A stretch of DNA of 64,000 nucleotides, taken from the NCBI RefSeq assembly GCF_010723735.1, contig NZ_BLLB01000002.1:3782001-3846000 (forward strand), read 5' to 3'. The stretch is from Mycolicibacterium hippocampi (GTDB lineage Bacteria > Actinomycetota > Actinomycetes > Mycobacteriales > Mycobacteriaceae). A program made the position numbers and the translations under genes. Below the pieces are notes generated by a model. The model had not been told where the DNA came from, made no database searches, and was given only the letters and a program-made list of their open reading frames with translations. Below are positions 8,343 to 15,954 of this stretch, piece after piece; position 1 is the first letter of the stretch, and every line of letters starts with the position of its first letter.

Positions 8343-9806
8343 CTACGCCTCGACCTCGCTGCGGTCTCCGCTCCACAGGGTGTGGAACCGTTCGGCCCGG
8401 TCGGTGTCGATGCGGCCGTAGGTGTGGGCGCCGAAGAAGTCCCGCAACCCCTGCGTCAGGGCCGCGGGCAACCTCTCGGTGCGCAACCCGTCGTAGTAGG
8501 ACAGCGCCGAGCTGAAGCCGGGGATCGGGATACCCAATTCGGTGGCCGTCACCACCACGCGGCGCCAGCTGTTGATGGCGTTCTCGACTGCATCACGAAA
8601 GTACGGGTCGACCAGAAGAGTCGGGGACTCAGGATCAGCGTCGAAGGCGTCCTTGATCCGGTTGAGGAACTTCGCGCGGATGATGCAACCACCGCGCCAG
8701 ATGGTGGCCATGTCACCCGGGGTGATGCCCCAGTCGTTCTCGGCGGAGCCCGCCTGAATCTGGTTGAAGCCCTGGGCGTAGGCGATGATCTTCGAGGCGT
8801 ACAGCGCCTGACGGATGTCCTCGGTGAACTGCTCGGCGTCGGTCGGCTGCTCGCTCAGGTCTCCGGACGCCAGTCCGGTGGTGGCCTTGCGCTGCGTCAC
8901 CGAACCGGACAGTGCGCGCGCGAAGACCGCTTCGGCGATACCGGTGACGGGAACACCGAGATCCAGTGCGGATTTCACCGTCCACCGGCCGGTGCCCTTC
9001 TGTTCGGCTTCATCGAGGATCAGGTCGACCAGTGGCTGTCCGGTCTTGGCGTCGGTCTGGCGCAGCACCTGCGCGGTGATCTCCACCAGGAAGCTGTCCA
9101 GGTCACCGGTGTTCCACTCCTCGAACACGTCGGCTATCTCTGGGGCGGACTTGCCCAGTCCGTCCCGCAGCAGCTGATAGGCCTCGCCGATCAACTGCAT
9201 GTCGGAGTACTCGATGCCGTTGTGCACCATCTTGACAAAATGTCCTGCGCCGTCGGGCCCGATGTGGGTGCAGCACGGAACACCGTCGACGTGGGCGGAG
9301 ATCTCCTCGAGCAGCGGTCCGAGGCTCTTGTAGGACTCGGCGGGGCCGCCGGGCATGATCGAGGGGCCGTTGAGCGCACCTTCCTCGCCGCCGGAGATGC
9401 CTGCGCCGACGAAGTGCAGCCCGCGGTCACGCATCGCCTTCTCCCGGCGGATGGTGTCGGTGTAGAGCGCGTTGCCGCCGTCGATGATGATGTCGCCGGG
9501 TTCCATCGCTTCGGCGAGCTCGTCGATGACCGCATCCGTCGGCGCCCCGGCCTTGACCATGATGAGCACCCGCCGCGGTTTCTCCAGTGCGGCAAGAAAT
9601 TCCGGGATGGTCTCACTGCGCACGAAGGTGCCGTCGGATCCGTGCTCGGCCAGCAGCGCGTCGGTCTTGGCGATCGAGCGGTTGTGCAGCGCCACCGTGT
9701 AGCCGTGCCGGGCGAAGTTGCGTGCGATGTTCGACCCCATCACGGCCAGACCGGTGACACCGATCTGCGCCGTACCGGCGGAGGTGGGGGACTGCGACGA
9801 GCTCAT
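8343..9806 (-). CDS. gnd: 6-phosphogluconate dehydrogenase, decarboxylating
   Basis: 487 residues from the ATG at 9806, preceded by the RBS GAAAGGG; an in-frame upstream start at 9839 would add 11 residues and lacks such an RBS. Converts 6-phosphogluconate to ribulose 5-phosphate with NADP reduction (oxidative pentose phosphate pathway). The N-terminal Rossmann motif is GLAVMGSNIARN. The substrate-binding signature GAGISGGEEGA and the catalytic Lys/Glu region (HFVKMVHNGIEY) are present. Homologue of gnd1 (Rv1844c). It lies 28 bp upstream of guaB1 on the same strand, so both are probably co-transcribed. Confidence 0.95.
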   Translation of the reverse strand: MSSSQSPTSAGTAQIGVTGLAVMGSNIARNFARHGYTVALHNRSIAKTDALLAEHGSDGTFVRSETIPEFLAALEKPRRVLIMVKAGAPTDAVIDELAEAMEPGDIIIDGGNALYTDTIRREKAMRDRGLHFVGAGISGGEEGALNGPSIMPGGPAESYKSLGPLLEEISAHVDGVPCCTHIGPDGAGHFVKMVHNGIEYSDMQLIGEAYQLLRDGLGKSAPEIADVFEEWNTGDLDSFLVEITAQVLRQTDAKTGQPLVDLILDEAEQKGTGRWTVKSALDLGVPVTGIAEAVFARALSGSVTQRKATTGLASGDLSEQPTDAEQFTEDIRQALYASKIIAYAQGFNQIQAGSAENDWGITPGDMATIWRGGCIIRAKFLNRIKDAFDADPESPTLLVDPYFRDAVENAINSWRRVVVTATELGIPIPGFSSALSYYDGLRTERLPAALTQGLRDFFGAHTYGRIDTDRAERFHTLWSGDRSEVEA

Positions 9807-9856
9807 AGACGAAACCCTTTCGATCTCTCGTGACGACACAGCTACTGGTCATCCAA

Positions 9857-9871
9857 CACCCCGCGGGGGTG
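9857..9871. terminator. Short GC-rich hairpin between M56 peptidase gene and gnd
   Basis: CACCCC-GCG-GGGGTG, 6-bp perfect arms with a 3-nt loop, just after the M56 peptidase stop on the minus strand. It has no U-tract, which is usual in mycobacteria. The short stem makes this tentative. Confidence 0.4.
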
Positions 9872-9877
9872 GGACGC

Positions 9878-10843
9878 TCACGCAAGAAACAGTCGATGAA
9901 GCTCGTTGAGCCACGGCACCGCCAGTGCGACGGTGGGTATGACGAGCACCGCAGCCGCCGCGAAGTACGCAGCGGCGGCGAGGATCCGGCTGTTCGGCTT
10001 ACCCCCGAGGCGGCGCACCCGCACCACCGTCGTCGGCCCGCCGGCGGCCAGAGCGCCTCGCGGGGTGGGTCCGGCCGCACACGCGACCAGCGCCCGGGCC
10101 AGCGGGGTCGGGCCGGTGGTGCGCACCGCGGCGTCGTCGGCGAGCGTTTCGATCAGCAACCGCACCGCGGTCAGCGCGTTGGCGCTGCGGACGAAGCGCG
10201 GGAACGCGGCGTGCACCGCGGTGAACATCTCCAGCACGAGGTCGTGGCGGGCCCGCAGATGGGCGCGCTCGTGGGTGAGGATCGCGGTGACCTCGTTGTC
10301 CGCCAGCGTGGTCAACGCGCCCTCGCTGACCACGACGCGGCTGCGGACCCCCGGCAGGCAGTACGCCAGCGGCTCGGCCACATCCAGGATGCGCAGCCCC
10401 ACGCCGGCCAGGGGTCGGGGGTAGTGGCTGCACAGATGAGGTGCGCTGAGGTGTGAGGCGCCGACCAGGTCGACGACCATCCGGTGATGTGCGCGTCGGC
10501 GCCGGGTGGCGACAGCGACGTTGAGCACGGACACGATCAGCCGGGCGCCGATCATCAGGGTGAGGGCGAAGACGGTCACGTAGGCCGTCCACAGCGGCCA
10601 CCCGAGGGCGGCTATCTCGCTGGTCAGGGTGGCCGTGGGGCGCCCGTCTTCACCGGGCACGAACAGCCGGCTGGCGATGGCGATTCCGGCGGAGAAAGCC
10701 GAGAGCACCGCGGCCAGGGCGATCGACTGCCACAGCACGATCGCCGCCCGGGGCGCGCGCAGCGGCCAGCTGGCTCGCGCCAGCATCGCCGGCACCGGCC
10801 CCGACAGGAGCAGAGCGACGATGGTGAAGGCCAGCGCGGACAC
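9878..10843 (-). CDS. BlaR1-like M56 family membrane metallopeptidase (Rv1845c-like)
   Basis: 321-residue integral membrane protein with N-terminal transmembrane segments (about residues 1-20, 33-60, 85-110), a cytoplasmic zinc-peptidase domain with HExxH at His191-Glu192-His195 (LTHERAHLRARHD), and a C-terminal membrane segment (about 295-315). It lacks the extracellular penicillin-binding sensor domain of true BlaR1. The blaI repressor gene is 14 bp upstream on the same strand. By analogy with BlaR1/BlaI it could cleave or modulate BlaI in response to a membrane signal. The signal is unknown here. Confidence 0.9.
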   Translation of the reverse strand: MSALAFTIVALLLSGPVPAMLARASWPLRAPRAAIVLWQSIALAAVLSAFSAGIAIASRLFVPGEDGRPTATLTSEIAALGWPLWTAYVTVFALTLMIGARLIVSVLNVAVATRRRRAHHRMVVDLVGASHLSAPHLCSHYPRPLAGVGLRILDVAEPLAYCLPGVRSRVVVSEGALTTLADNEVTAILTHERAHLRARHDLVLEMFTAVHAAFPRFVRSANALTAVRLLIETLADDAAVRTTGPTPLARALVACAAGPTPRGALAAGGPTTVVRVRRLGGKPNSRILAAAAYFAAAAVLVIPTVALAVPWLNELHRLFLA

Positions 10844-10857
10844 GCTGTAAGTGTCTC

Positions 10858-11274
10858 TCAGTCGGTACCCGAACCGCCAGCGGGTGGGTGGTGACGTTCT
10901 TTGTCCTCGAGTTCGGCCAGCGCACGGCGGAGTGCGGCCGCCTCACCGGCACCGACCCGCTCGACGAAATGCACCAGCGCGGCCTCCCGACTGCCTGAGT
11001 CGGCGGCCTGGTCCAGCGCGTCCACCATCAGCCCGGCGACCAGTTCGTCGCGGCCGTGGGTGGGGGCGTAGCGATGCGCGCGGTCATCGCGGTGCTGCAC
11101 GACCAGATTCTTCTTCGCCAGCCGCTGCAGCACGGTCATGATCGTCGTGTACGCAAGGTCGCGGTGCGCTGCCAGCGCTTCATGCACCTGGCGCACGGTC
11201 TGTGGCTCGTCCGCGAACCACAGGTGGTCCATCACGGACCGCTCCAGCTCCCCGAGCCGTGTCACCTTGGCCAT
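10858..11274 (-). CDS. blaI: BlaI-family winged-helix repressor (Rv1846c-like)
   Basis: 138 residues. The N-terminal winged helix (about 5-80) shows the family hallmark LGELERSVMDHLW, then VRQVHEAL and the recognition region YTTIMTVLQRLAKK; a C-terminal helical dimerisation segment follows. In M. tuberculosis BlaI represses the beta-lactamase gene, its own operon and respiratory genes, and is lost from DNA on beta-lactam exposure. Here it forms an operon with the M56 peptidase. TACTAC-type repeats at 11297-11327, just upstream of its start, are the likely autoregulatory operator. Confidence 0.93.
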   Translation of the reverse strand: MAKVTRLGELERSVMDHLWFADEPQTVRQVHEALAAHRDLAYTTIMTVLQRLAKKNLVVQHRDDRAHRYAPTHGRDELVAGLMVDALDQAADSGSREAALVHFVERVGAGEAAALRRALAELEDKERHHPPAGGSGTD

Positions 11275-11296
11275 TTTGTGTTCATCTCCTACCAGC

Positions 11297-11327
11297 AGTA
11301 GCTCAAAGCGTACTACGGGATTACTAC
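11297..11327. promoter_or_regulatory. Candidate BlaI operator (TACTAC repeats)
   Basis: AGTAG at 11297-11301 faces TACTAC at 11311-11316, and TTACTAC follows at 11321-11327. BlaI operators in mycobacteria and firmicutes are built on TACTAC/GTAGTA dyads. The cluster begins 23 bp upstream of the blaI start. The dyad is imperfect, so exact boundaries are uncertain. Confidence 0.55.
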
Positions 11328-11467
11328 CGCGTGTCGTATCCGTTCCGCGCCCAGCTCGCGGGTCCGAAAGAGCCCGGGCGGCACAGGCCGGTGGAGCCTC
11401 CCTCGCCCTCCATTATCTGCCCTTTGTGAGTCCGATCACAGGGGGTAGCCCGCATCCGCCTCAGCAC

Positions 11468-11486
11468 TATAGTAAGGCTAACCTAA
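11468..11486. promoter_or_regulatory. IdeR-type iron box upstream of the FhuF-like gene
   Basis: TATAGTAAGGCTAACCTAA matches the IdeR consensus at 15 of 19 positions, including an unbroken 12-base right half (AGGCTAACCTAA). It ends 28 bp before the ATG at 11515. Confidence 0.85.
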
Positions 11487-11514
11487 CTCAAGGCTTACTC
11501 AGATTGGAGGTGCC

Positions 11515-12294
11515 ATGACGGTCGTTATCGACGATCCGCTCATCGCAGGGATGTCGATCGGCAGAACACTGCCGATCCACGAGTCCAGCCGGCGGCTCCG
11601 CGAGCTGTATCGCGAATGTCCCCGGGTCTACGGCGTGGCAGTGATGGGCGACCTGTCCCGACGGCGGTGGTGGCCGTTGGCCGAGGTCCTGACCTCCGAC
11701 CGTCTGCAGACGATGTTCGATGCCGGGGTCGCCGAGACCGAGAGCCGGGCAGCGGTCGCGCAGCAGCTCGCCGCGACCTTCGCCCACGTGGTCGTCGGCC
11801 GGGTCATCCCCCTTCTGGTCCTCGAGGGCCGCGCCTGGGACACCGGGCTGGAGAACCTGTGGGTGCACGTCGATTCCGAGGGCGCCATCGACTGGGTCGG
11901 CGTCGTCGATCCGACGGTTCGCGGACTGCCCGATGACCCGTTCCTCTCCGACCGCACGAAGATCGGCGTCGGCCGGTCCGCCCAGGACGGGATCGTCGCG
12001 CTTCCCAGCGAGGCGGCGTTGACGACGTGGGTCGCCCACCGTAGCCATCGCGCCCTGGCGCCCCTGTTCCTGAAGCTGGCCGGCGTCAGCGGCGGGGCGA
12101 TCACGGTGGCGTCGATGTGGCACATCGTCGGCGGTTCGGTCGTCGGCGCGGCGACCCAGATACCGCTGCTGGCGGGGTCGAGCGAGGTGGTCAGCATGCG
12201 TCGCGGACAGGCGGTGCTGGACGCCTTCGTCGGCTTCGGGCTGCCCGTGCGCGGAACCTCGCGGATGAGTTCGGCGAAAGCCTTGATTAATTAG
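11515..12294 (+). CDS. FhuF-like ferric (siderophore) reductase-family protein without the Fe-S cysteines
   Basis: 259 residues, with RBS GGAGG 4 bp before ATG. The middle part (VVGRVIPLLVLEGRAWDTG, then LENLWVHVD) resembles FhuF/IucA-type iron-reductase domains. Classical FhuF ends with four cysteines that bind a 2Fe-2S cluster; this protein has a single cysteine (in LYRECPRVYG, near residue 40) and none at the C-terminus. It is therefore either a cluster-free paralogue or a siderophore-binding protein. The IdeR box just upstream supports a role in low-iron physiology. The family name is moderately supported; the enzymatic activity is not established. Confidence 0.6.
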   Translation: MTVVIDDPLIAGMSIGRTLPIHESSRRLRELYRECPRVYGVAVMGDLSRRRWWPLAEVLTSDRLQTMFDAGVAETESRAAVAQQLAATFAHVVVGRVIPLLVLEGRAWDTGLENLWVHVDSEGAIDWVGVVDPTVRGLPDDPFLSDRTKIGVGRSAQDGIVALPSEAALTTWVAHRSHRALAPLFLKLAGVSGGAITVASMWHIVGGSVVGAATQIPLLAGSSEVVSMRRGQAVLDAFVGFGLPVRGTSRMSSAKALIN

Positions 12295-12312
12295 GGCAGC
12301 CTTGCCTATGCT
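12283..12312 (+). promoter_or_regulatory. MrsI promoter with overlapping IdeR box
   Basis: TTGATT (12283-12288), an 18-bp spacer and TATGCT (12307-12312) form a sigma-70-like promoter. The spacer and -10 overlap TTAGGGCAGCCTTGCCTAT (12291-12309), which matches 13 of the 14 positions in TTAGG-N2-AG-N-CT-N2-CCTAA. Bound IdeR would block RNA polymerase. The box begins inside the stop codon of the FhuF-like gene. Confidence 0.8.
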
Positions 12313-12319
12313 CAAGGGC

Positions 12320-12420
12320 GGTTGAAGAACCGAACCACCGGACCGAGCCGGAGTCCTGAGGGCTGCAGAGACCCCCGGTCCACACGAAGGACGGACCCCA
12401 CGCACCGCGTGGGGTCCGTC
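12320..12420 (+). ncRNA. mrsI: MrsI, iron-responsive small regulatory RNA
   Basis: About 100 nt between blaI and the thioesterase gene. This is the position of MrsI (ncRv11846) in M. tuberculosis, an IdeR-controlled sRNA of the iron-sparing response that represses bfrA and other iron-protein mRNAs. Visible structure: a 5' hairpin GGTT-GAAG-AACC (12320-12331), a central stem with inner pairing AGCC (12346-12349)/GGCT (12361-12364) around an 11-nt loop containing UCCUGAG, and a 13-bp terminator. An IdeR-boxed promoter precedes it. Assignment rests on synteny, promoter and structure rather than on a sequence alignment. The 5' end is inferred from the -10. Confidence 0.85.
12391..12419 (+). terminator. 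Strong hairpin terminator of MrsI
   Basis: Perfect 13-bp stem (ACGGACCCCACGC / GCGTGGGGTCCGT) with a 3-nt loop ACC. It lacks a long U-tract, as usual for mycobacterial intrinsic terminators. Confidence 0.9.
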
Positions 12421-12500
12421 CGCATTCCCGCGGGCCCACGGGACGTCGATCTCCGGTCCCCTCGCGGAAGCGCGCGCGGGGGTGCGTGTAGACACAAACC

Positions 12501-12902
12501 GTGACGACTGACCTTCCCGGCCTCGGTGACGGATTCGACCGCCTGCTCGGTCTGACCTATCTCGACATGACCCCCGACGGCGGGCGCGCGCAACTGCAGA
12601 TCAACGACGAACTGCTCCAACCGCACGGCATCGTGCACGGCGGCGTGTACTGCTCGATCGTCGAGAGCCTGGCCAGCGTGTCGGCCTCGGTCTGGCTGGC
12701 TGCCAACGGGGGCGGCCGCGTCGTCGGCGTCAACAACAACACCGACTTCCTGCGCGCCGTCGGCGCCGGCATCGTGACCGCGGCGTCCACCCCGATCCAC
12801 CGCGGACGTCGCCAGCAGCTGTGGTTGATCACCATCTCCGGCGACGACGACCGCCTGCTGGCACGCGGTCAGGTGCGGCTGCAGAACCTTCCCGCCGAGT
12901 AG
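12501..12902 (+). CDS. PaaI-family hotdog thioesterase (Rv1847-like)
   Basis: 133 residues, GTG start. Single hotdog domain with the family motif HGIVHGGVYCSIVESLASVSA (the HGG region around residues 41-47 and the catalytic acidic residue on the following helix) and a strand with GVNNNTDFLRA. Such enzymes hydrolyse acyl- or aryl-CoA thioesters in the cytoplasm; the physiological substrate is unknown. It sits between MrsI and ureA as in M. tuberculosis (Rv1847). It ends 42 bp before ureA and may be co-transcribed with the urease genes. Confidence 0.9.
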   Translation: MTTDLPGLGDGFDRLLGLTYLDMTPDGGRAQLQINDELLQPHGIVHGGVYCSIVESLASVSASVWLAANGGGRVVGVNNNTDFLRAVGAGIVTAASTPIHRGRRQQLWLITISGDDDRLLARGQVRLQNLPAE

Positions 12903-12944
12903 CCGCGCTGCCGACTGCCGACTGGCGTGGCAGGATCGCGAACT

Positions 12945-13247
12945 ATGCGTTTGACCCCGCATGAACAGGAACGGCTGCTGATCTCGTATGCAGCCGAGCT
13001 GGCCCGCCGACGCCAGGCTCGTGGCCTGAAGCTGAACCACCCCGAAGCCGTCGCGCTCATCACCGATCACATCCTCGAGGGTGCTCGCGACGGCCGTACC
13101 GTTGCGGAGTTGATGGTCAGCGGACAAGCCGTGCTGGGTCGCGACGACGTGATGGTCGGCGTGCCCGAGATGCTCGACGACGTCCAGGTGGAGGCGACGT
13201 TCCCGGACGGCACCAAGCTCGTCACCGTCCACCACCCGATCTCGTGA
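12945..13247 (+). CDS. ureA: Urease subunit gamma
   Basis: 100 residues, the standard size for UreA (MRLTPHEQERLLI start, then KLNHPEAVALI and a C-terminal TFPDGTKLVTVHHPI). Small structural subunit of urease, which converts urea to ammonia and carbamate. An upstream in-frame start would add six residues with no homology, so the ATG at 12945 is used. First gene of ureABCFGD. Confidence 0.97.
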   Translation: MRLTPHEQERLLISYAAELARRRQARGLKLNHPEAVALITDHILEGARDGRTVAELMVSGQAVLGRDDVMVGVPEMLDDVQVEATFPDGTKLVTVHHPIS

Positions 13248-13259
13248 GGCAGGAGTGAC

Positions 13260-13580
13260 GTGATCCCAGGTGAGGTCGTCTACGGCGAGGGCGCCATCGA
13301 GATCAATGCCGGTGCCCCCCGACTGGAGTTGGAGATCCTCAACACCGGAGACCGACCCGTTCAGGTCGGCAGCCACGTGCACGTGCCGCAAGCCAACGGG
13401 GCGCTGCAGTTCGACCGGGTAGCCGCACACGGACACCGGTTCGACATCCCGGCCGGAACTGCTATCAGGTTCGAACCCGGTGTCGCACAACGCGTCGCGC
13501 TGATCCCGCTGGCCGGCAGCCGCGAAGTCCACGGCCTGAGCCTGAATCCGCCCGGCAGATTGGACACATCCGATGAGTGA
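13260..13580 (+). CDS. ureB: Urease subunit beta
   Basis: 106 residues from GTG (MIPGEVVYGEG). Family motifs NTGDRPVQVGSHVHV and FEPG are present. Second structural subunit; assembles with UreA and UreC. It begins 12 bp after ureA and its stop overlaps the ureC start by 8 bp, indicating translational coupling. Confidence 0.97.
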   Translation: MIPGEVVYGEGAIEINAGAPRLELEILNTGDRPVQVGSHVHVPQANGALQFDRVAAHGHRFDIPAGTAIRFEPGVAQRVALIPLAGSREVHGLSLNPPGRLDTSDE

Positions 13581-15294
13581 GCTGTCCCGTTCCCGCTACG
13601 CGGCCCTGTTCGGTCCGACCACCGGCGACCGGATCCGGTTGGCCGACACCGACCTGCTCATCGAGATCACCGAGGACCGCAGCGGTGGGCCCGGCCGGGC
13701 AGGGGACGAGGCCGTCTTCGGCGGCGGCAAGGTGCTGCGCGAGTCGATGGGACAGTCGCGTGCGACGCGCGCCGAGGGAGCACCCGACACTGTCATCACC
13801 GGCGCGGTGATCCTGGACTACTGGGGAATCATCAAGGCCGACATCGGCATTCGCGATGGCCGCATCAGCGCGATCGGCAAGGCAGGCAATCCCGACATCA
13901 TGTCGGGTGTCCACCCGGACCTGGTGGTGGGACCGTCGACGGAGGTCATCGCGGGCAACGGCCGAATCGTCACCGCCGGCGCCATCGACTGCCACGTCCA
14001 CCTGATCTGCCCCCAGCTGATGGAGGAGGCCCTCGGAGGTGGCATCACGTCGATGGTCGCCGGCGGCACCGGGCCCGCGGAGGGCAGCAAGGCCACCACC
14101 GTGACTCCGGGCGCATGGCACCTGGCCCGGATGCTCGAGGCCCTCGACACCTGGCCGATGAACATCGCGCTGCTCGGCAAGGGCAACACCGTCAGCGCCG
14201 AGGCGATGTGGGAGCAGTTGCGGGGCGGCGCGGCAGGTTTCAAGCTGCACGAGGACTGGGGTACCACGCCCGCCGCGATCGACGCGTGCCTGACCGTCAG
14301 CGAGGCCGCCGGCGTGCAGGCCAACATCCACACCGACACCCTCAACGAGGCCGGGTTCGTCGAGGACACCCTCGCCGCGATCAAGGGCCGCTCGATTCAC
14401 GCCTACCACACCGAGGGCGCCGGGGGCGGGCACGCACCGGACATCATCACGGTCGCAGGCCAACCGAACGTGCTGCCGAGTTCGACCAACCCGACCCGCC
14501 CACACACGGTCAACACGCTCGACGAGCACCTCGACATGTTGATGGTGTGTCATCACCTCAACCCCGGTGTGCCAGAGGATCTCGCGTTCGCCGAGAGCCG
14601 GATCAGACCGTCGACCATCGCCGCCGAGGACCTGCTGCACGACATCGGAGCGATCTCGATGATCGGCAGCGACGCCCAGGCGATGGGGCGCATCGGTGAG
14701 GTCGTGATGCGGACCTGGCAGACCGCCCACGTGATGAAACAGCGTCGCGGTTCGCTCGAGGGGGACGCAGGCGCCGACAACAACAGGGCCCGCCGCTACG
14801 TGGCGAAGTACACGATCTGCCCGGCCGTCGCGCACGGCCTCGACCACGAGATCGGCTCGGTCGAGGTCGGCAAGCTCGCCGACCTGGTGCTGTGGGAGCC
14901 GGCGTTCTTCGGGGTACGACCCCATGCCGTGCTCAAGGGCGGGATGATCGCCTGGGCGGCGATGGGGGACGCGAATGCCTCCATCCCGACCCCGCAGCCG
15001 GTGCTGCCGCGGCCCATGTTCGGCGCGGCACCCGCGGCCGCGGCCGCCACCTCGGTCCATTTCGTCGCGCCGCAGGCGCTCGACGACGGCCTCGCCGACC
15101 GGCTGGCGGTCAACCGCCGCCTCGTCGCCGTGGGCAACGTGCGGAAGGTGGGCAAGGCGCAGATGCCGCTCAACGACGCGACACCGCACATCGAGGTGGA
15201 CCCCGACACGTTCACGGTGCGTATCGACGGCCAGGTCTGGCAGGAGCAACCGGCGACCGAACTGCCGATGGCACAGCGATATTTCCTGTTCTGA
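13573..15294 (+). CDS. ureC: Urease catalytic subunit alpha
   Basis: 573 residues, normal length. Nickel ligands and catalytic residues are intact: His141/His143 (DCHVHLICPQ), the carbamylated Lys224 in GFKLHEDWG, His253 (NIHTDT), His279 (AYHTEGAGGGHAPD), and Cys326-His327-His328 of the flap (MVCHHLN). The enzyme hydrolyses urea in the cytoplasm and releases ammonia for nitrogen supply and acid resistance. Accessory genes ureF, ureG and ureD follow. No ureE is seen, as in M. tuberculosis. Confidence 0.98.
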   Translation: MSELSRSRYAALFGPTTGDRIRLADTDLLIEITEDRSGGPGRAGDEAVFGGGKVLRESMGQSRATRAEGAPDTVITGAVILDYWGIIKADIGIRDGRISAIGKAGNPDIMSGVHPDLVVGPSTEVIAGNGRIVTAGAIDCHVHLICPQLMEEALGGGITSMVAGGTGPAEGSKATTVTPGAWHLARMLEALDTWPMNIALLGKGNTVSAEAMWEQLRGGAAGFKLHEDWGTTPAAIDACLTVSEAAGVQANIHTDTLNEAGFVEDTLAAIKGRSIHAYHTEGAGGGHAPDIITVAGQPNVLPSSTNPTRPHTVNTLDEHLDMLMVCHHLNPGVPEDLAFAESRIRPSTIAAEDLLHDIGAISMIGSDAQAMGRIGEVVMRTWQTAHVMKQRRGSLEGDAGADNNRARRYVAKYTICPAVAHGLDHEIGSVEVGKLADLVLWEPAFFGVRPHAVLKGGMIAWAAMGDANASIPTPQPVLPRPMFGAAPAAAAATSVHFVAPQALDDGLADRLAVNRRLVAVGNVRKVGKAQMPLNDATPHIEVDPDTFTVRIDGQVWQEQPATELPMAQRYFLF

Positions 15295-15938
15295 TGTCGA
15301 ACCTGACCACCATGCTCGCGTTGTCCGACTCACGGCTGCCGACCGGGGGCCACGTCCACTCCGGCGGCATCGAGGAGGCGGTGGCCAGCGGTCTGGTGGT
15401 CGATCTCGCCACCCTGCGCGCGTATCTGCGCCGCCGGATACGCACCAGTGGACTGGTCACAGCGTCGGTGGCGGCGGCAGTGCACGGCGGCACGCTCTCG
15501 GCTGTCGCCGGCGAACGCGGCGACGCCGAAACCGACGCCCGCACACCGGCTCCCGCCGCCCGTCAGGCATCTCGGGCCCAGGGGCGCGGGCTTGTCCGGC
15601 TGGCCCGCCGGGTCTGGCCCGACCACGACTGGGCTACCTTGGGCGCGACCCCACACCTCGCCGTGGCCGCGGGTGCGGTGGGCGCGGCAAGCGGTCTGGC
15701 GTCCGAGCACACCGCGCTGTCGGTGGTCTACACGACGATGACGGGGTCGGCGACCGCCGCGCAGCGGCTGTTGGCGCTCGACCCCGGTGACGTGGCTGCG
15801 GTCACGTTCGAACTCGCGAACCTGTGCGAGCAGACCGCCGCGGAGGCGACGAAAGGGCTCGCCGATCTCTCCGATCCACTGCTGGACGTTCTCGCCCAGC
15901 GCCACACCGACCGCGAACGTCCACTTTTCGCGTCCTGA
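15294..15938 (+). CDS. ureF: Urease accessory protein UreF
   Basis: 214 residues; the ATG shares one base with the ureC stop (TGATG). N-terminal motif ALSDSRLPTGGHVHSGGIEEAV is typical of UreF, which joins UreG and UreD in the complex that carbamylates the active-site lysine and loads nickel. Weakly conserved overall, as is normal for UreF. A longer upstream frame inside ureC is spurious. Confidence 0.93.
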   Translation: MSNLTTMLALSDSRLPTGGHVHSGGIEEAVASGLVVDLATLRAYLRRRIRTSGLVTASVAAAVHGGTLSAVAGERGDAETDARTPAPAARQASRAQGRGLVRLARRVWPDHDWATLGATPHLAVAAGAVGAASGLASEHTALSVVYTTMTGSATAAQRLLALDPGDVAAVTFELANLCEQTAAEATKGLADLSDPLLDVLAQRHTDRERPLFAS

Positions 15939-15954
15939 GAAGCAAGGTCCGACT

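Noticed and set aside
13465..15333. 622-codon open frame antisense to ureC
   Set aside because: Frame opposite an intact, conserved ureC; Arg/Asp/Gly/His-rich shadow translation with no domain.
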